A stretch of 64,000 nucleotides of DNA from Gnetum montanum. Its lineage: Eukaryota; Streptophyta; Gnetopsida; Gnetales; Gnetaceae. The stretch spans positions 128,149 through 192,148 of the forward strand of contig MNCI01005256.1 of the NCBI GenBank assembly GCA_015680685.1, in the 5' to 3' direction. Below the pieces are notes generated by a model. The model was not told the origin of the DNA, did not search any database, and saw nothing but the letters and a program-made list of their open reading frames with translations. The position numbers and the translations under genes are program-made. This document shows positions 11,943 through 22,639 of the stretch, in pieces (positions within the stretch are counted from its first letter, which is position 1; the number at the start of each line of letters is the position of its first letter).

Positions 11943-12820
11943 TGATGGGACGCGATATCGCATGGGCCACAATATTGCGTATGAGATATCGCATCCGCCA
12001 CGATATTGCATCCCCCGCAATATCACATACGCGATATCACGTCTTCTTCTGCAATATCACATACGCGATATCGTAGTCTGTCGCCAGTTCTATAAATAAG
12101 AGGTGGCTCTCCCTTGTTTCACAATTAGAGTTAGATTGTAGCTAAACTCTGGCAATTTGATTCCTCTAGAGATAGATTATTTTTCCCGTGTATGCCCGCA
12201 GTGTGGTGAATGTAATTGTACGGCATCCTTTATTCGAGTGTGACGTACTTGGACACACACATGACCAGAAATAAGGATCGAGACTACTTCATCATTGCAA
12301 CATTCACTTTGTTTATTTATTTATTTAATTGTTATTTACTACTTTCCTAATTAGTCTCTCTCACTCTTAAACTCACGTTAGAACGCGGAATGAGTACGAC
12401 TTGATTACGAGCATTTAAGTGTGACTACTTGGTAACCTAGTGGCGTACCTAGGGTCTGCACTTGGTAATCCTAGTGGTAGTCGTGCACAAGGTCCAAGAT
12501 GTGTACGAATGATCAAGGATCGGATGCTCATCGCACTTAGGCTAGTTTAGATTCTCTTACCCTTTACCTCCTAGTTTAGATAATATTACCTTCCATTGCC
12601 TTCAGGAGTAGCATTAGAGTAGAAAGCCCATCATACACCTCACTCTGGACTAAACCATACGTGACAAATATAATACTAGTCCAGGTGGGAAGACAGTGAA
12701 CTGCAACCTAAGGCTAACTGTCTAGGTGCCATAACTAGTCCATCTACGGAGTTCGACCAGATCGTGCGTGTAATGCTTGTATTCATATGGTTGAGTGTAG
12801 GGGTACCCTGCCACTCATCA
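11943..12820 (+). repeat. 5' LTR of element A
   Basis: 878 bp, TG...CA. U3 is packed with variants of the palindrome GCGATATCGC (11950-12075), directly followed by TATAAAT at 12091-12097. The rest matches 19569-20421 closely and, less closely, the LTRs of B and D and the reverse solo LTR at 36730. Confidence 0.95.
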
Positions 12821-12821
12821 T

Positions 12822-12839
12822 TGGCGTCGTTGCCAGGGA
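12822..12839 (+). promoter_or_regulatory. Primer binding site, tRNA-Asp type
   Basis: TGGCGTCGTTGCCAGGGA starts one base after the LTR. It is complementary to the 3' end of plant tRNA-Asp with two C-to-T differences. tRNA-Asp priming is common in the Athila lineage. Confidence 0.8.
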
Positions 12840-12952
12840 CAGTGCTAGTTATCTAAATTAGTTGTATCATACAAGGTTTCTATATAGGACTTAACAATAT
12901 ATCTCTTAGAAAGAAGTAATTATAAAAAAGTCACATAAATTCACACACAACA

Positions 12953-13890
12953 ATGCCTCTCCTAGAAGATCACAATAATGCCACACTTAGTGAGGAAGTT
13001 CATTGGAGAACCAATGAACTATATAACGATGAAGATTGGAGTACACAACCTAAAGTGGGGGTTTCTTATAAACATGAACGAAAACAACGTCATCACAATG
13101 CACGAAAGCATAACTTACAAGATGACGATGAACCCCCACTGGCCACTACAAGCTTAACGCAAATACAAGAGGCTGTTTGAATCTCACATAGGCATCGTAA
13201 AAAGAGTTGTCTACCCATGCTCGATTTAAAAAACTTTCCTAAAATTTCAGAAGGCTATGACTTAGATCCATATCAACATTTAAAAGCCTTCTACGATGCC
13301 TGCACATGGAATAACATTGATAACGGGTGGAAAAAACTTAAGCTCTTTCCCATGACACTTGTTGACTAAGAAAAAGTATGGTATAGATCATTAAAACCAA
13401 ATTCAATACAACATTGATCAACGATGGTAGAGGTGTTTAACAAAAAATATCAAACCTACGCAAGAGTTTCAACCTTGAGGAAACAAATCCAAGAGTGGAA
13501 ACAAGAAAAACATGAACCTTGGACATGGCCTTAGAAAGATATTATGCACTGTTGAACAACTGTCCAGGTCATGGATTTTCCGAGGAAAGGCCAATGTACC
13601 ATATTATTGATGGGTTTCGTAATGAAACAAGAGAGACCTTAGGAATGTATGCCCAAGATCAACTATATGGACTATGAACCCATCAAGTCCAAGAGCTTAT
13701 TAAGCGGGTAGCAAAAGAAGAAGGAGAATTGGATAGATGGGAGAGTGTTGAAGAACATCAACGGGGCCAAAATCTCAACTTAACAAAGGTCCATGATCAT
13801 AAAAAGGAGAAATCAACCAATCCCAAGGTGGAAACATCATCTTTTCCAATACAACAAACAATAGAAGAGTCAAGGAAAAGATCAATATGA
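12953..13890 (+). pseudogene. Element A gag
   Basis: Starts at ATG 12953 (MPLLEDHNNATLSEEV) about 115 bp after the primer site. A capsid-type region follows at 13210-13720: LDLKNFPKISEGYDLDPY, HLKAFYDACTWN, VEVFNKKYQTYARV, LRKQIQEWKQ, YHIIDGF, RVAKEEGEL. The same string of motifs occurs in the gag of element C (32600-33120), which confirms the assignment. Stops and one or two shifts interrupt it (for example near 13178, 13367 and 13530). It would form the particle shell. Confidence 0.75.
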
Positions 13891-14945
13891 TGTTGGAATG
13901 GACATATAAAAAGTGCGAAGAATATATCAATATTATTGGAGATAGAGTTTTGACAACCCAAGAAGTAGGACAAAATATTAGACAATCGGAAGGAAGGGAT
14001 AAGGAAAATAAGAGCTCAACTGCCAATCATACGTATGAATGCAACATATACCTATATGATTACCCCAAGGGCCAATGCCTAATATTGTTACATCTATATG
14101 AGCATTGGGGAAATACGTTACATCTAGAGTTTGTATAGAGATATTGTGTTTGATCACAGTGGCAACAATCCCAGTCATGGGGGAGACCACCCTTAGACTA
14201 GAGACACCCTTCGTTTCATCTGAACCCAAACACTTATCTGGTTCAACATCCTATTTCTCCAACTAGGCTAACATACTCTATCTCATCATAGTACTATTCT
14301 CCACAATACTATCAACCCATGCCTCCAACACAACCACCACCTTGTGTATCTTATATGCCTCCTAACTTTCAGCATTCTCATTCTTTTCCTCCTTCTACAT
14401 CACCACCAACTATTCCTAAGGTGTCTGCACCAGCGCAACAACCTCTGAACGTCACCTGTGCTAATAATACTAATAGCAGTGAGAGGCCTCCTCAACATCA
14501 AAAGTGCCCCTTCTATAAACATGGCCGTAAGAAGGGACAACAACATTCTGAGGCCACTGCATCTTCCAACCCAGCACAAGTCCCACACTATGGTGCACCC
14601 TTACCTTCGAACCCCATGCCTCATGTAACTTCATCAAGGCCACCAACTCACACTCCAACAACAATCCAGCCCAATGAACACAGCCGTAGAGAGCAGCATC
14701 CCAATCCTTGCATACCATTTAATGGTCACAAATATCATAGCGGGTCAACTCTTTATCCGGGAACTATATCGTATAAATTGCCCCACTATTCTTATTATAA
14801 CCCAGTGTGTGAAACCCGATGGAGTAAATATGACCAAGCTAGAATACTTTCAAAATGCAAGGATCCCAATCATCATTTATTAATCCATGCTGTCCTCAAC
14901 CATTTAGCTATGAGGGATATCCCTCATTCTAATAAGCAGGATTAA
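13890..14945 (+). pseudogene. Pro-rich frame after gag (element A)
   Basis: Continues from gag. A short conserved block (about 14030-14135: NHTYECNIYLYDYPKGQC, then LILLHLYEHWG) is followed by a long open frame, 14319-14945, rich in Pro, Ser, Thr, His and Tyr. It contains a CPFYKHGRKKGQQ piece that is possibly basic and nucleic-acid binding. Element B has the same protein at 22855-23830 (LYDHPKDQC, HLCEHWG, CPLFKHDHRK). C has a Pro/Tyr/Gln-rich stretch in the same place. It takes the position of the nucleocapsid end of gag, but I see no clear zinc knuckle. Function unknown. Confidence 0.6.
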
Positions 14946-16039
14946 TAATCACTTTTTATTTTCTTTAATTTTTCAATTTTTTTTCTAGTTTTTCATTTTT
15001 CAATTTCTTGTTTTATCTTTTTATCTTTTTGTCTTTTTATGTTTTTTATAAGTAATCTCATCTATGAATAAAACACTCATGTGGATCGTTGGTTGAGGTG
15101 TGTTCTATGTTATCAAGTCTCGAGTGACCAATTATGTGGACAGTGAGGCCACTACACCCACTCATCCATTATACAAGTAAGAGGTTCTGTTCAAGGGTAC
15201 AGTGATATTCTTGATTTTTTAAAACTTAAAATTAATTTTGTGTTCATTGTACCCAAAATGAAGAAGGATGGACCAAGAGGGAATGATTATGGTGTGACAT
15301 CAGGGGGACTTGTGGATTCTGTTTGGTGACGAATGTGGGTGTTATCATGCAACATGGTCGTACTAAGATCCTTGTAGATCTAATGAAAAATGGTAGTAAG
15401 AGTAATCAAAAGGGCACTCGAAAATCCAATGCTGTTCTAGGGGGTCCCACTGGAAAGACATGCACCCATGCCTGAAGGTTGACAGCTTCTTTGGATTTAG
15501 TATACTTTAAAAAAATGGAAGAAGAAGAGAAAAACAAAGTGCCACAAAACAAAATTCACTCCTCCCTTGAACAAAACACCAAGTGATCGCATGCCTTGTT
15601 GTTATGGTACTCTCATAGTTGCTCATCATGGGATGAAACAATGTGGTGTCACTGATTAGAGGAATGGACTTGGTCCTGATCTTGGAACGACGAGTTAATG
15701 ACACCTTAATCATGCTTTACATGATGGATTCACTATGCCCTGGGTCAGTTACCTCATGTCCCAATCTCTACGATCCCTTCTATACTTTGTCTCATCTCAT
15801 TGTTCGTGTAATTGTAGCTTGTGTTGTGTGTAACATAGAATTCTTACCTCATTTTGGTGATATTTACATGTTTGTGTTTTGTGGAATCAGTGCATATTAC
15901 GTTTAACCCTTTTAGTGCCCACGAACACTTTAAGTGTGGTTACACAAGGGCATTATAGGATGAAACCTGCTTTGGGGAGGACCCACTTGTGTAATTTTTT
16001 TGATTTGCACTCATGCCCATCTTCCACACACCATTTCTT
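14946..16039 (+). other. Non-coding middle of element A
   Basis: A T-rich run (14946-15045) is followed by AATAAAAC near 15067, then about 950 bp with only short frames. The whole stretch matches 23840-24965 of element B in order, so it belongs to this non-autonomous family and replaces pol. The internal promoter seen in B would fall in the gap that follows. Confidence 0.6.
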
Positions 16040-16309
16040 NNNNNNNNNNNNNNNNNNNNNNNNNNNNNNNNNNNNNNNNNNNNNNNNNNNNNNNNNNNNN
16101 NNNNNNNNNNNNNNNNNNNNNNNNNNNNNNNNNNNNNNNNNNNNNNNNNNNNNNNNNNNNNNNNNNNNNNNNNNNNNNNNNNNNNNNNNNNNNNNNNNNN
16201 NNNNNNNNNNNNNNNNNNNNNNNNNNNNNNNNNNNNNNNNNNNNNNNNNNNNNNNNNNNNNNNNNNNNNNNNNNNNNNNNNNNNNNNNNNNNNNNNNNNN
16301 NNNNNNNNN
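16040..16309. other. Assembly gap (270 N)
   Basis: The flanks match B at about 24965 and 25485. That B interval holds an internal promoter-like segment and a 30-base C run, which suggests that the gap hides the same hard-to-sequence segment. Frames drawn across it are meaningless. Confidence 0.95.
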
Positions 16310-16420
16310 TTTGAACCTGCTTGAACCCAGAGTGTTCAGCTTAGTCGTGGGGGAGGGACACTTGCAGAAAAGTGTCTAACCTTTTTGGAATTTATCATTG
16401 CCCAAAGGACATCATCTAGG

Positions 16421-16641
16421 GTAATTAGTTATAACACTTAGGATAATTGTGCCTAAAAATCATTTAATCCCTAGGTATATCGGGAAATTAAAATGGAAAC
16501 CACCTAAGTCACAAGACTCATTATTACAAACTTTCAGGCACTTTCACACATGATAACATAAGATCATTAATTAAGGCAAGCAGTAAGGTATAACTTAACT
16601 TCAAAAATGACCTTACTAATGCTTCCCCTGTGTGATTGCAG
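16421..16641 (+). promoter_or_regulatory. Candidate 5' leader intron before extra ORF (element A)
   Basis: A donor-like AGG/GTAATTAG at 16421, a branch-like TTACTAAT near 16611-16618, and an acceptor TGTGATTGCAG ending at 16641 sit directly before the ATG of the extra ORF. B has a stronger donor (GGG/GTAAGTG at 25584) and C has GAAG/GTAAGC at 39325. The shared layout supports splicing, but no transcript data are available. Confidence 0.45.
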
Positions 16642-19401
16642 ATGGCCCCGAAATGTGGACAGCAGGAAGGTCCTACCCAAGGTGGAGGCAAACGATCTTG
16701 GAGAGGTGGAAGGCAAGGTCCTGCTAGACAACATGTAGAACAAGAGGAGTAATCATTCAGCATTCATCGAGATGAACCTCCTACCGGATGGTCTGGGCAG
16801 GCAGAAGGAGGAGCTGCTACAGCGCTTGAACCGGGACAACAACTCACGTTGCCCCAAGATTGTGTTTAGGTTCTCCATGAGAAGTCCACATTCACTGCGG
16901 TGATTGTGGAGTTGAATTTTGAATCATTTGCAGAGTTCACTCCTAAGGCTGTTAGGGATCACCTCAAAGGATCTCCCTTATGGCCTATCCTCTCTAAAAG
17001 CGGTGCATGGTACCTAGGAGAGACATACCAATTTTGGCACAATAGGGAGCAAGGAACCACTGTGAATATTTGTGGTGTGATAGTTGAATTCTCTACATAG
17101 GCCATTTTGGAAGTGTTAAACCTTTCGAATACAGGGCCCCAGGTTGCTCAGTTATCCACCCGTTCAGACCCTGATGTGTGAAAGGATTAGTTGGAGAAGG
17201 CTTATGATAGGGATAAAGCTTTTGGTGAGTTGACGATGGAAGAGAGGTTTTACTTCAAAATGGGAACATATTATCTCTTCCCCACAAAGGGCCTTAAAAG
17301 AATATCAACATATGTGGCTAGAGGATGTGCAGTGTTAATGGGAAAGGTTAACGCTAACCTACCCCATCTATATTTAACGGAGATCCTGAGGTGATTCAAA
17401 GAATGAAAGATAGGGAAGATGGTGCTGCCTTTCCCCTGTCTTATTAAAAAGCTTTGCCGACATGCTGGTATTCGGGGATACACCAATGATGTCCTCCAAA
17501 AAGCTCAAACTACTTCATATGCTGAATTGCTAAAGGTGCCAGCTCCAAGAAAAAGCACTGGCAAAGAGCTGGGACCAGAACAAGAATAAGAACATATGGC
17601 TGGACCCAATCAACCTCCAACCATAAGCCCTAGTCAACAACAAGAAGCAGGGACAAGCCAGGATCAGCCGCCACCACTGCAAGACTATAGATTGTCGATG
17701 AGTCATTTGAGGGCCATCGCTAAGATGATCAGTTGGTGAAGTTGTGATGACGCAAACCTCTTCCACGTCATCAATGATGCCAGGCAGCCTACTATTTCAT
17801 TAGATTGCACAAGGGGTGAATTCTCCATTCACATAGGAGGAGGGTAAAGTAGATGGTCACAACAGATCTCAGGAAACGCGACATCTTTCTAGGTGTAGTT
17901 AGAGACTGGTGAAGGGGCCACCGTGGTGGTTATGCAACACCAAAATGCCACGGATGCTGTAGAAGTGGTCGTAGACCACATCAAAGAATCCTTCAACGTA
18001 CCTAATGTGCAACCGATAGATCTCTCAAGAACACGGGATGCTCAAACTCTGGCTAGAACCTCAATGACTCCTGCGGAACATGAGGATGTGCTTGATCGAT
18101 TGCTTCAAATAGGGTAAGTAATGACATCCCTGTTTGACATCCCTTAGGATGTTACAACAATTCAGTCATACCTCATTTCCACAAAGGGGAAGCTAGTCTT
18201 AATAGAGGTAAGGGTTGAGCATGCTGAAGTTGAAGTGTAAAAATTACAAGAGCAGTACATGGCCTTACAAGCAGCACAATGGGACCCTCTGCAATTTGTT
18301 CCCGTAGACCAGCTAGAAAACTTTAGAATCAGGCAGCTAACAAAATTAATCGCAGAGAATAAGAAGATGGTGGATGAAAAGGAGAAGGCTGTTTGGGATG
18401 CCTCTACAACACAAGTGCAAACCCATGCACATCTTAAGACACTCAAAGCCTTATAAGAAGAAAATAAACAGCTTGCGACTGACAACTTTTGGTTGACCAC
18501 TGTAGAAAAGCAAAAGAATGTTCTTGATGAACACTTTCATCAACTACGAGAACAATTCATCCAGGTCAACCAAGATGTAAGCCATTTAGCCAAATAAAAT
18601 CGAACCCTCTCGATGGAGGAGGTACGCGTCATTCATCAAAAGTTGGCGATTGAGATAAGTGCATGGCAGAATGAGGCTAAACGACATGAAAAGCTGAAGG
18701 AGCACTTCTACGATCAGGTGGGGATGTATAAACAGATCCTTGGAAAGAAGATCCATATGGCCAAGGCCCTAATCAACACTATTAGTGCTCAACACATTGA
18801 TTGGCAGGCCATATTGGACACATATGCCTTCACCCACCAAGCAGAAGTTAAGAACTGGGACTTGCAGATTCAGGACTTAACAGAGGACATGGAGTTGGCA
18901 AACCTAAGATATGTCAACCTTGCCATGTTAACAGTAGGGCGCCCGAGGTCAGAGCTCGAGCAGCAGGTAGCAACCACCCACATCAAATATGAAGCAGAAT
19001 TTGTAGAATGCAAGAAGCTGTTAGAAAAATTGGATGTTGCAAATTCTAAACTTGAGGTGGTAAAAGCTAGCTACTAGGGACAGAAGGATGTTGCAATTGA
19101 CTTAGCTCGATGACTAATGGACCTTCACGAATAAAAGAACAAAGCCAGAGCCTATGAGGAGGAACAATGGGTGTTCATAGCTTGGTATGTCAAGGTCAAC
19201 CAAATGTTCCCAAAACTACCCTGTCCGTGGGAGGTGCCAACTTTGTCAAACATTGGAACATTAGCATGGATGGTACAAGACCCTCGAACTGAAGAGTAGA
19301 AACTCCAGGCCATACTTCAACACCATCAAGCCTCAAAATCTGGAAGACAAGACAAAGGGAAGGCACCAATGGAGGAGCCACCACCACCAAGAACTACATG
19401 A
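16642..19401 (+). pseudogene. Large coiled-coil extra ORF, element A copy
   Basis: About 920 codons from ATG 16642 to TGA 19399-19401, with roughly 17 stops and little frameshifting. Order: a basic Gly/Gln-rich start (MAPKCGQQEGPTQGGGKR); a globular domain at residues about 85-300 (VELNFESF, WYLGETYQFWHNRE, ICGVIVEFST, YYLFPTKGLKRISTYVARG, LPFPCLIKKL); a Pro/Gln linker; a long heptad-like helical region at about 530-870 (KKMVDEKEKAVW, AIEISAWQNEAKRHEKLKE); and a conserved end (AWYVKVNQMF, LPCPWEVPTLSNIGT, EEPPPPRTT). The globular part reminds me of the plant-specific retroelement accessory domain seen in Athila-type proteins (motif VRG..VDFS...I...L.L), a memory-based match. It sits where Athila-type elements carry an env-like frame, but I see no membrane segment. 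Function unknown. Confidence 0.7.
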
Positions 19402-19555
19402 GTTCCAAATTTTTGTAGTTGTAGCATATTTTGTGTGTTGTGTCTTTATTTTGTTTTCTTCCCACACTGCGGCATCATCCCATTTCTTTTTCCATCTAAT
19501 AATCCCATATCTATCCACTGTGTAATCACTATAACTCGAGGATGAGTTTTTATTC

Positions 19556-19568
19556 AGTCGTGGGGGTA
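19556..19568 (+). promoter_or_regulatory. Polypurine tract, element A
   Basis: AGTCGTGGGGGTA lies directly before the TG of the 3' LTR. It is preceded by ACTCGAGGATGAGTT, which is also kept before the 3' LTRs of B, C and D. It would prime plus-strand synthesis. Confidence 0.8.
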
Positions 19569-20421
19569 TGATGGGATGCGATATCACATGGGCTGCAATA
19601 TCACGTACGCGATATCGCATCCCCCGTGACATCGTGTACGTGATATCGCATCTTCCCCTACGATATCACATACACGATATCGCAGTCCGTCGCTAGTTCT
19701 ATAAATAAGAGGTGGCTCTCCCTTGTTTCACAATTAGAGTTAGATTGTAGCTAAACTCTGGAAGTTTGATCCCTCCAGATATAGATTATTTTTCTCGTGT
19801 ATGCCCGTAGTGTGATGAATGTAATTGTACAGCATCCTTTAGTCGAGTGTGACATACTTGGACACGCACATGACCAAAAATAAAGATCGAGATTACTTCA
19901 TCATTGCAACATTCACTTTTTATTTATTTATTTAATTGTTATTTACTACTTTTCTTCTTAGTCTCTCTCACCCTTAAACTCACGTTAGAACACGGAATGA
20001 GTACGACTTGATTACGAGCATTTAAGTGTGACTACTTGGTAACCCAGTGGTGTACCTAGGATCTGTGCTTGGTAATCCCAGTGGTAGTCATGCACGAGGT
20101 CCAATATGTGTACAGATGATCAAGGATCGAATGCTCATCGCACTTAGGCTAGTTTAGATTCTCTTACCCTTTTCCTCCTAGTTTAGATAATATTACCTTC
20201 CATTGCCTTCAGGAGTAGCATTAAAGTAGAAAACTCATCATACACCTCACTCTAGACTAAACCATACGTGACAAATAAGGCTATGGTGGGAAGATAACGA
20301 ACTGTGACCTAAGGCTAACTGTCTAGGTTCCACAACTAGTCCATCTGTGGAGTTTGACTGGATTGCGCGTGTAATGCTCATATTCGTATGGTTGAGTGTA
20401 GGGGTACCTCGCCACTCATCA
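19569..20421 (+). repeat. 3' LTR of element A
   Basis: 853 bp, the partner of 11943-12820, with the same U3 palindromes, TATAAAT at 19700-19706 and end ACTCATCA. Confidence 0.95.
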
Positions 20422-20426
20422 ATCAT
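20422..20426. repeat. Target site duplication, right copy (element A)
   Basis: ATCAT, identical to 11938-11942. The gag-pol frame of element 1 resumes here. Confidence 0.9.
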
Positions 20427-22615
20427 GGAAAATATTGATTGTTACTCCATCCCTGATAATGTGCTATCTTTACAAGTGTTTGACAATGATCATCAAATTA
20501 CCAATTTTCTTACTAGTCAAGGAGAGGTTTACAATTAGATTCTTGAAGCTTCACATATTCAAATGACTCAATCCTTATTAATGAAGTTTCACCTAATGCT
20601 ATTACTAGGAAACATCAATTTAAGAAAATGGATAATGAAATTGAGATCCTACAACATAAAGTTTGGCAAGTATTAGCAAAAAATAAAATTGCTTTAATCA
20701 AAAAGAAAAATGAAGGATACCCTATTCAAATAGGCAAACATGTACATTTGGACAACGTATGTATGTTAATCACATTGCTGCATGAATTCAATGATGTTTT
20801 AGCATGATCATATGAAGATATAAAGGTTTATAATCCATTTATCATTACCCACACAATACCATTTAGGCCAAAAATAGAACCTTTTACATAAAAATTAAGA
20901 CAATTCAATCTTATAATTGAACCTGTAATGAAAAAGGAGATTGATAAACTCTTGGAATCTAAAATCATATATCCAGTAAGACATTCTAGTTGTGTGTGAA
21001 ACTTAGTTCCCATATGTAAGAAATCTAGAGAGATACAATTATGCATTAACTGTATAAATTTTAATGCATCTTGCAATAAAGATAATTATTCACTTCCACT
21101 TATGGAAGAGCTACTTAAAGCAGTAAATGGTGTACAAATGTACTTGTTCTTAGATGGATACTCAGGTTACAGCCAAATTTTTATGAATAAGAAAGATCAA
21201 CATAAAAAACACCTTTATGACAAAATGGAGAACATTTCAATATGCCAAAATAACTTGTGGATTATTGAATGCAGGATCAACCTTCTAGCATGCTATGGAT
21301 AAAACTTTTGATGGGATGATTAACAAAAATATAGTTATCTATGTAGATGACTTAACAGTTTTCTCATGCAATAGAGGAACCCACATTCAAGATCTTAAAA
21401 ATATATTTTTGAGGTGTAGAAAATATGGTGTGACATTAAACGCTAAGAAGTCTATGCTTGGTGTACAAAGTGGAAATTTCTATTAATCTTGAAAATGTAA
21501 ATGCCATCTTAGAAATTCTTTATCCCTTATCCAAGAAAAATTTAAGAGCTTTATTTGGGAAGATTAACTTTATTAGGTGATTTATTCCTATGTTTGTTGA
21601 ACTATTAAGATCTCTTAACACAATGCTAAAGAAAGATGAAGACATTAGATGGATTGTTGAATGCAAAAATGCTTTCTTAGTTATAAAAGAAGCTATAATT
21701 GAGGCTCCTATTTTAGTCACTCGGTATAAAAATGATTTCTTTTGAGATGCCTTTGCAAGTGATCATTCAATGGTTGCCATTTTAACTCAAGAGATAGCTA
21801 ATCAAGAAGAATGCCTAGTTGCTTATATGTACAATCCACTTAAAGATGCTAAGTTAAGATACTCTCCCATAAAAAAACAACTATATGTAGTATTTAAAGC
21901 TTTAAAGAAGTTTTGATTTTATCTTTTAAAATCGAAGACTATCGTAATTATTCTAGACCTTGCTACTATTGCTTTAGCAAAGCTCCCAGATCCTTCCAAA
22001 AAAAGAGCCAAATGGATTATGATATTACCAGAATATACATTCAATGGAAGGTAGCAAAACTAGTAAAAGGAATTGGTTCAACCAAACTAATAGCCTAAGC
22101 ATCAACCCTAGAAAAACCAAAAGTCCAATTTAAGCTTGAACCCATACCTATACATGTGTTATACTTTGAAAATAATGAAAAGTTAAATATTATTTAACTT
22201 TTCATTGTTGTCCCTTAGACCTATCTAGGTACAAGCGTAAACTACTAATATCTAAAAGCTCTAAATTTACCATGATTAATGGTAATTTCTTTAGAAAGAA
22301 CTTTGAAGGAGTTCTCCTTAGGTGCATAGACAAAGAAGAAGCCAATGACATGGTAAAACTCTGACACAATGAAGGACACTTAGGCTATTGGTCTTTAACT
22401 CACAAGATTATAAAGGTTGGTTATTACTAGCCAACTATGACCACCAATGCCTATAATATATCAAAAATTTGTATCTAATGTCAAATGTTCAAAGGAAGAG
22501 ATCCTAAGAGCTTAGCACCTATTCAACCCATCATTCAAATAAGAAATTTTTCACAATGGAAGTCATCAATTCACCATCATTAGGCCAACATAAATTTATT
22601 TTAGCGACACTAACT
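20427..22615 (+). pseudogene. Element 1 RT, RNase H and partial integrase
   Basis: Continuation of element 1 after the A insertion. RT spans about 20780-21500 (FRPKIEPF, LPLMEELLKAVNG, FLDGYSGYSQIF, active-site YVDD at 21340-21351, LNAKKSMLGVQSG). An RNase H remnant follows (about 21745-22080: LVAYMYNPL, DLATIALAKLPDPS). Integrase starts with its HHCC finger (about 22200-22520: HNEGHLGYW, SKSSKFTMINGNFF) and reaches FSQW, then a damaged core start (SPSLGQHKFILAT) at about 22575-22605. From about 22615 the sequence is gag-like DNA of element B, so the catalytic core of integrase is lost. Many stops and shifts. Confidence 0.75.
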
Positions 22616-22639
22616 ACACCACCATCCTCATCATTGTGA

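Larger units (their letters stand above)
11943..20421 (+). mobile_element. Element A: non-autonomous Athila-like LTR retrotransposon with extra ORF
   Basis: A complete but decayed LTR element of about 8.5 kb (including a 270-base gap of unknown true size). It has two LTRs starting TGATGGGA and ending ACTCATCA, a primer site, gag, a Pro-rich frame, a long non-coding middle, a large extra ORF, and a polypurine tract. No RT, RNase H or integrase is present, so it would need enzymes from a relative such as C. The LTRs look roughly 6-8 percent different by eye, mostly transitions. It is inserted in element 1 with a perfect 5-bp duplication. Confidence 0.9.
8948..22615 (+). mobile_element. Ty3/gypsy element 1, split by element A
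   Basis: The internal region of a Ty3/gypsy element lies in two parts: leader, gag, protease and upstream RNase H (8948-11942), and then RT, RNase H and part of integrase (20427-22615). Element A lies between them, flanked by ATCAT on both sides. Removing A joins the frame AWDSKII to MENIDCYSIPD without a shift. The leader 8948-9242 has no visible gene. The right end is broken inside integrase, where B sequence begins. Confidence 0.8.

Noticed and set aside
11943-12080. CRISPR-like spaced repeats (GATATCGC units)
   Set aside because: Units are short, imperfect and palindromic with irregular spacing, inside an LTR U3 of a plant element.
13978-14229. Minus-strand frame that resembles one at 22857-23063
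   Set aside because: The likeness follows from DNA homology of A and B. The plus-strand Pro-rich frame over the same DNA explains the conservation better.
15879-16379. Long open frames across the N gap
   Set aside because: They are open only because N codons contain no stops. There is no real sequence behind them.
22514-22523. CCTAT in integrase as left duplication of element B
   Set aside because: CCTAT also follows the 3' LTR of B, but integrase coding continues past it (to about 22605) and no 5' LTR starts there, so the match is chance.
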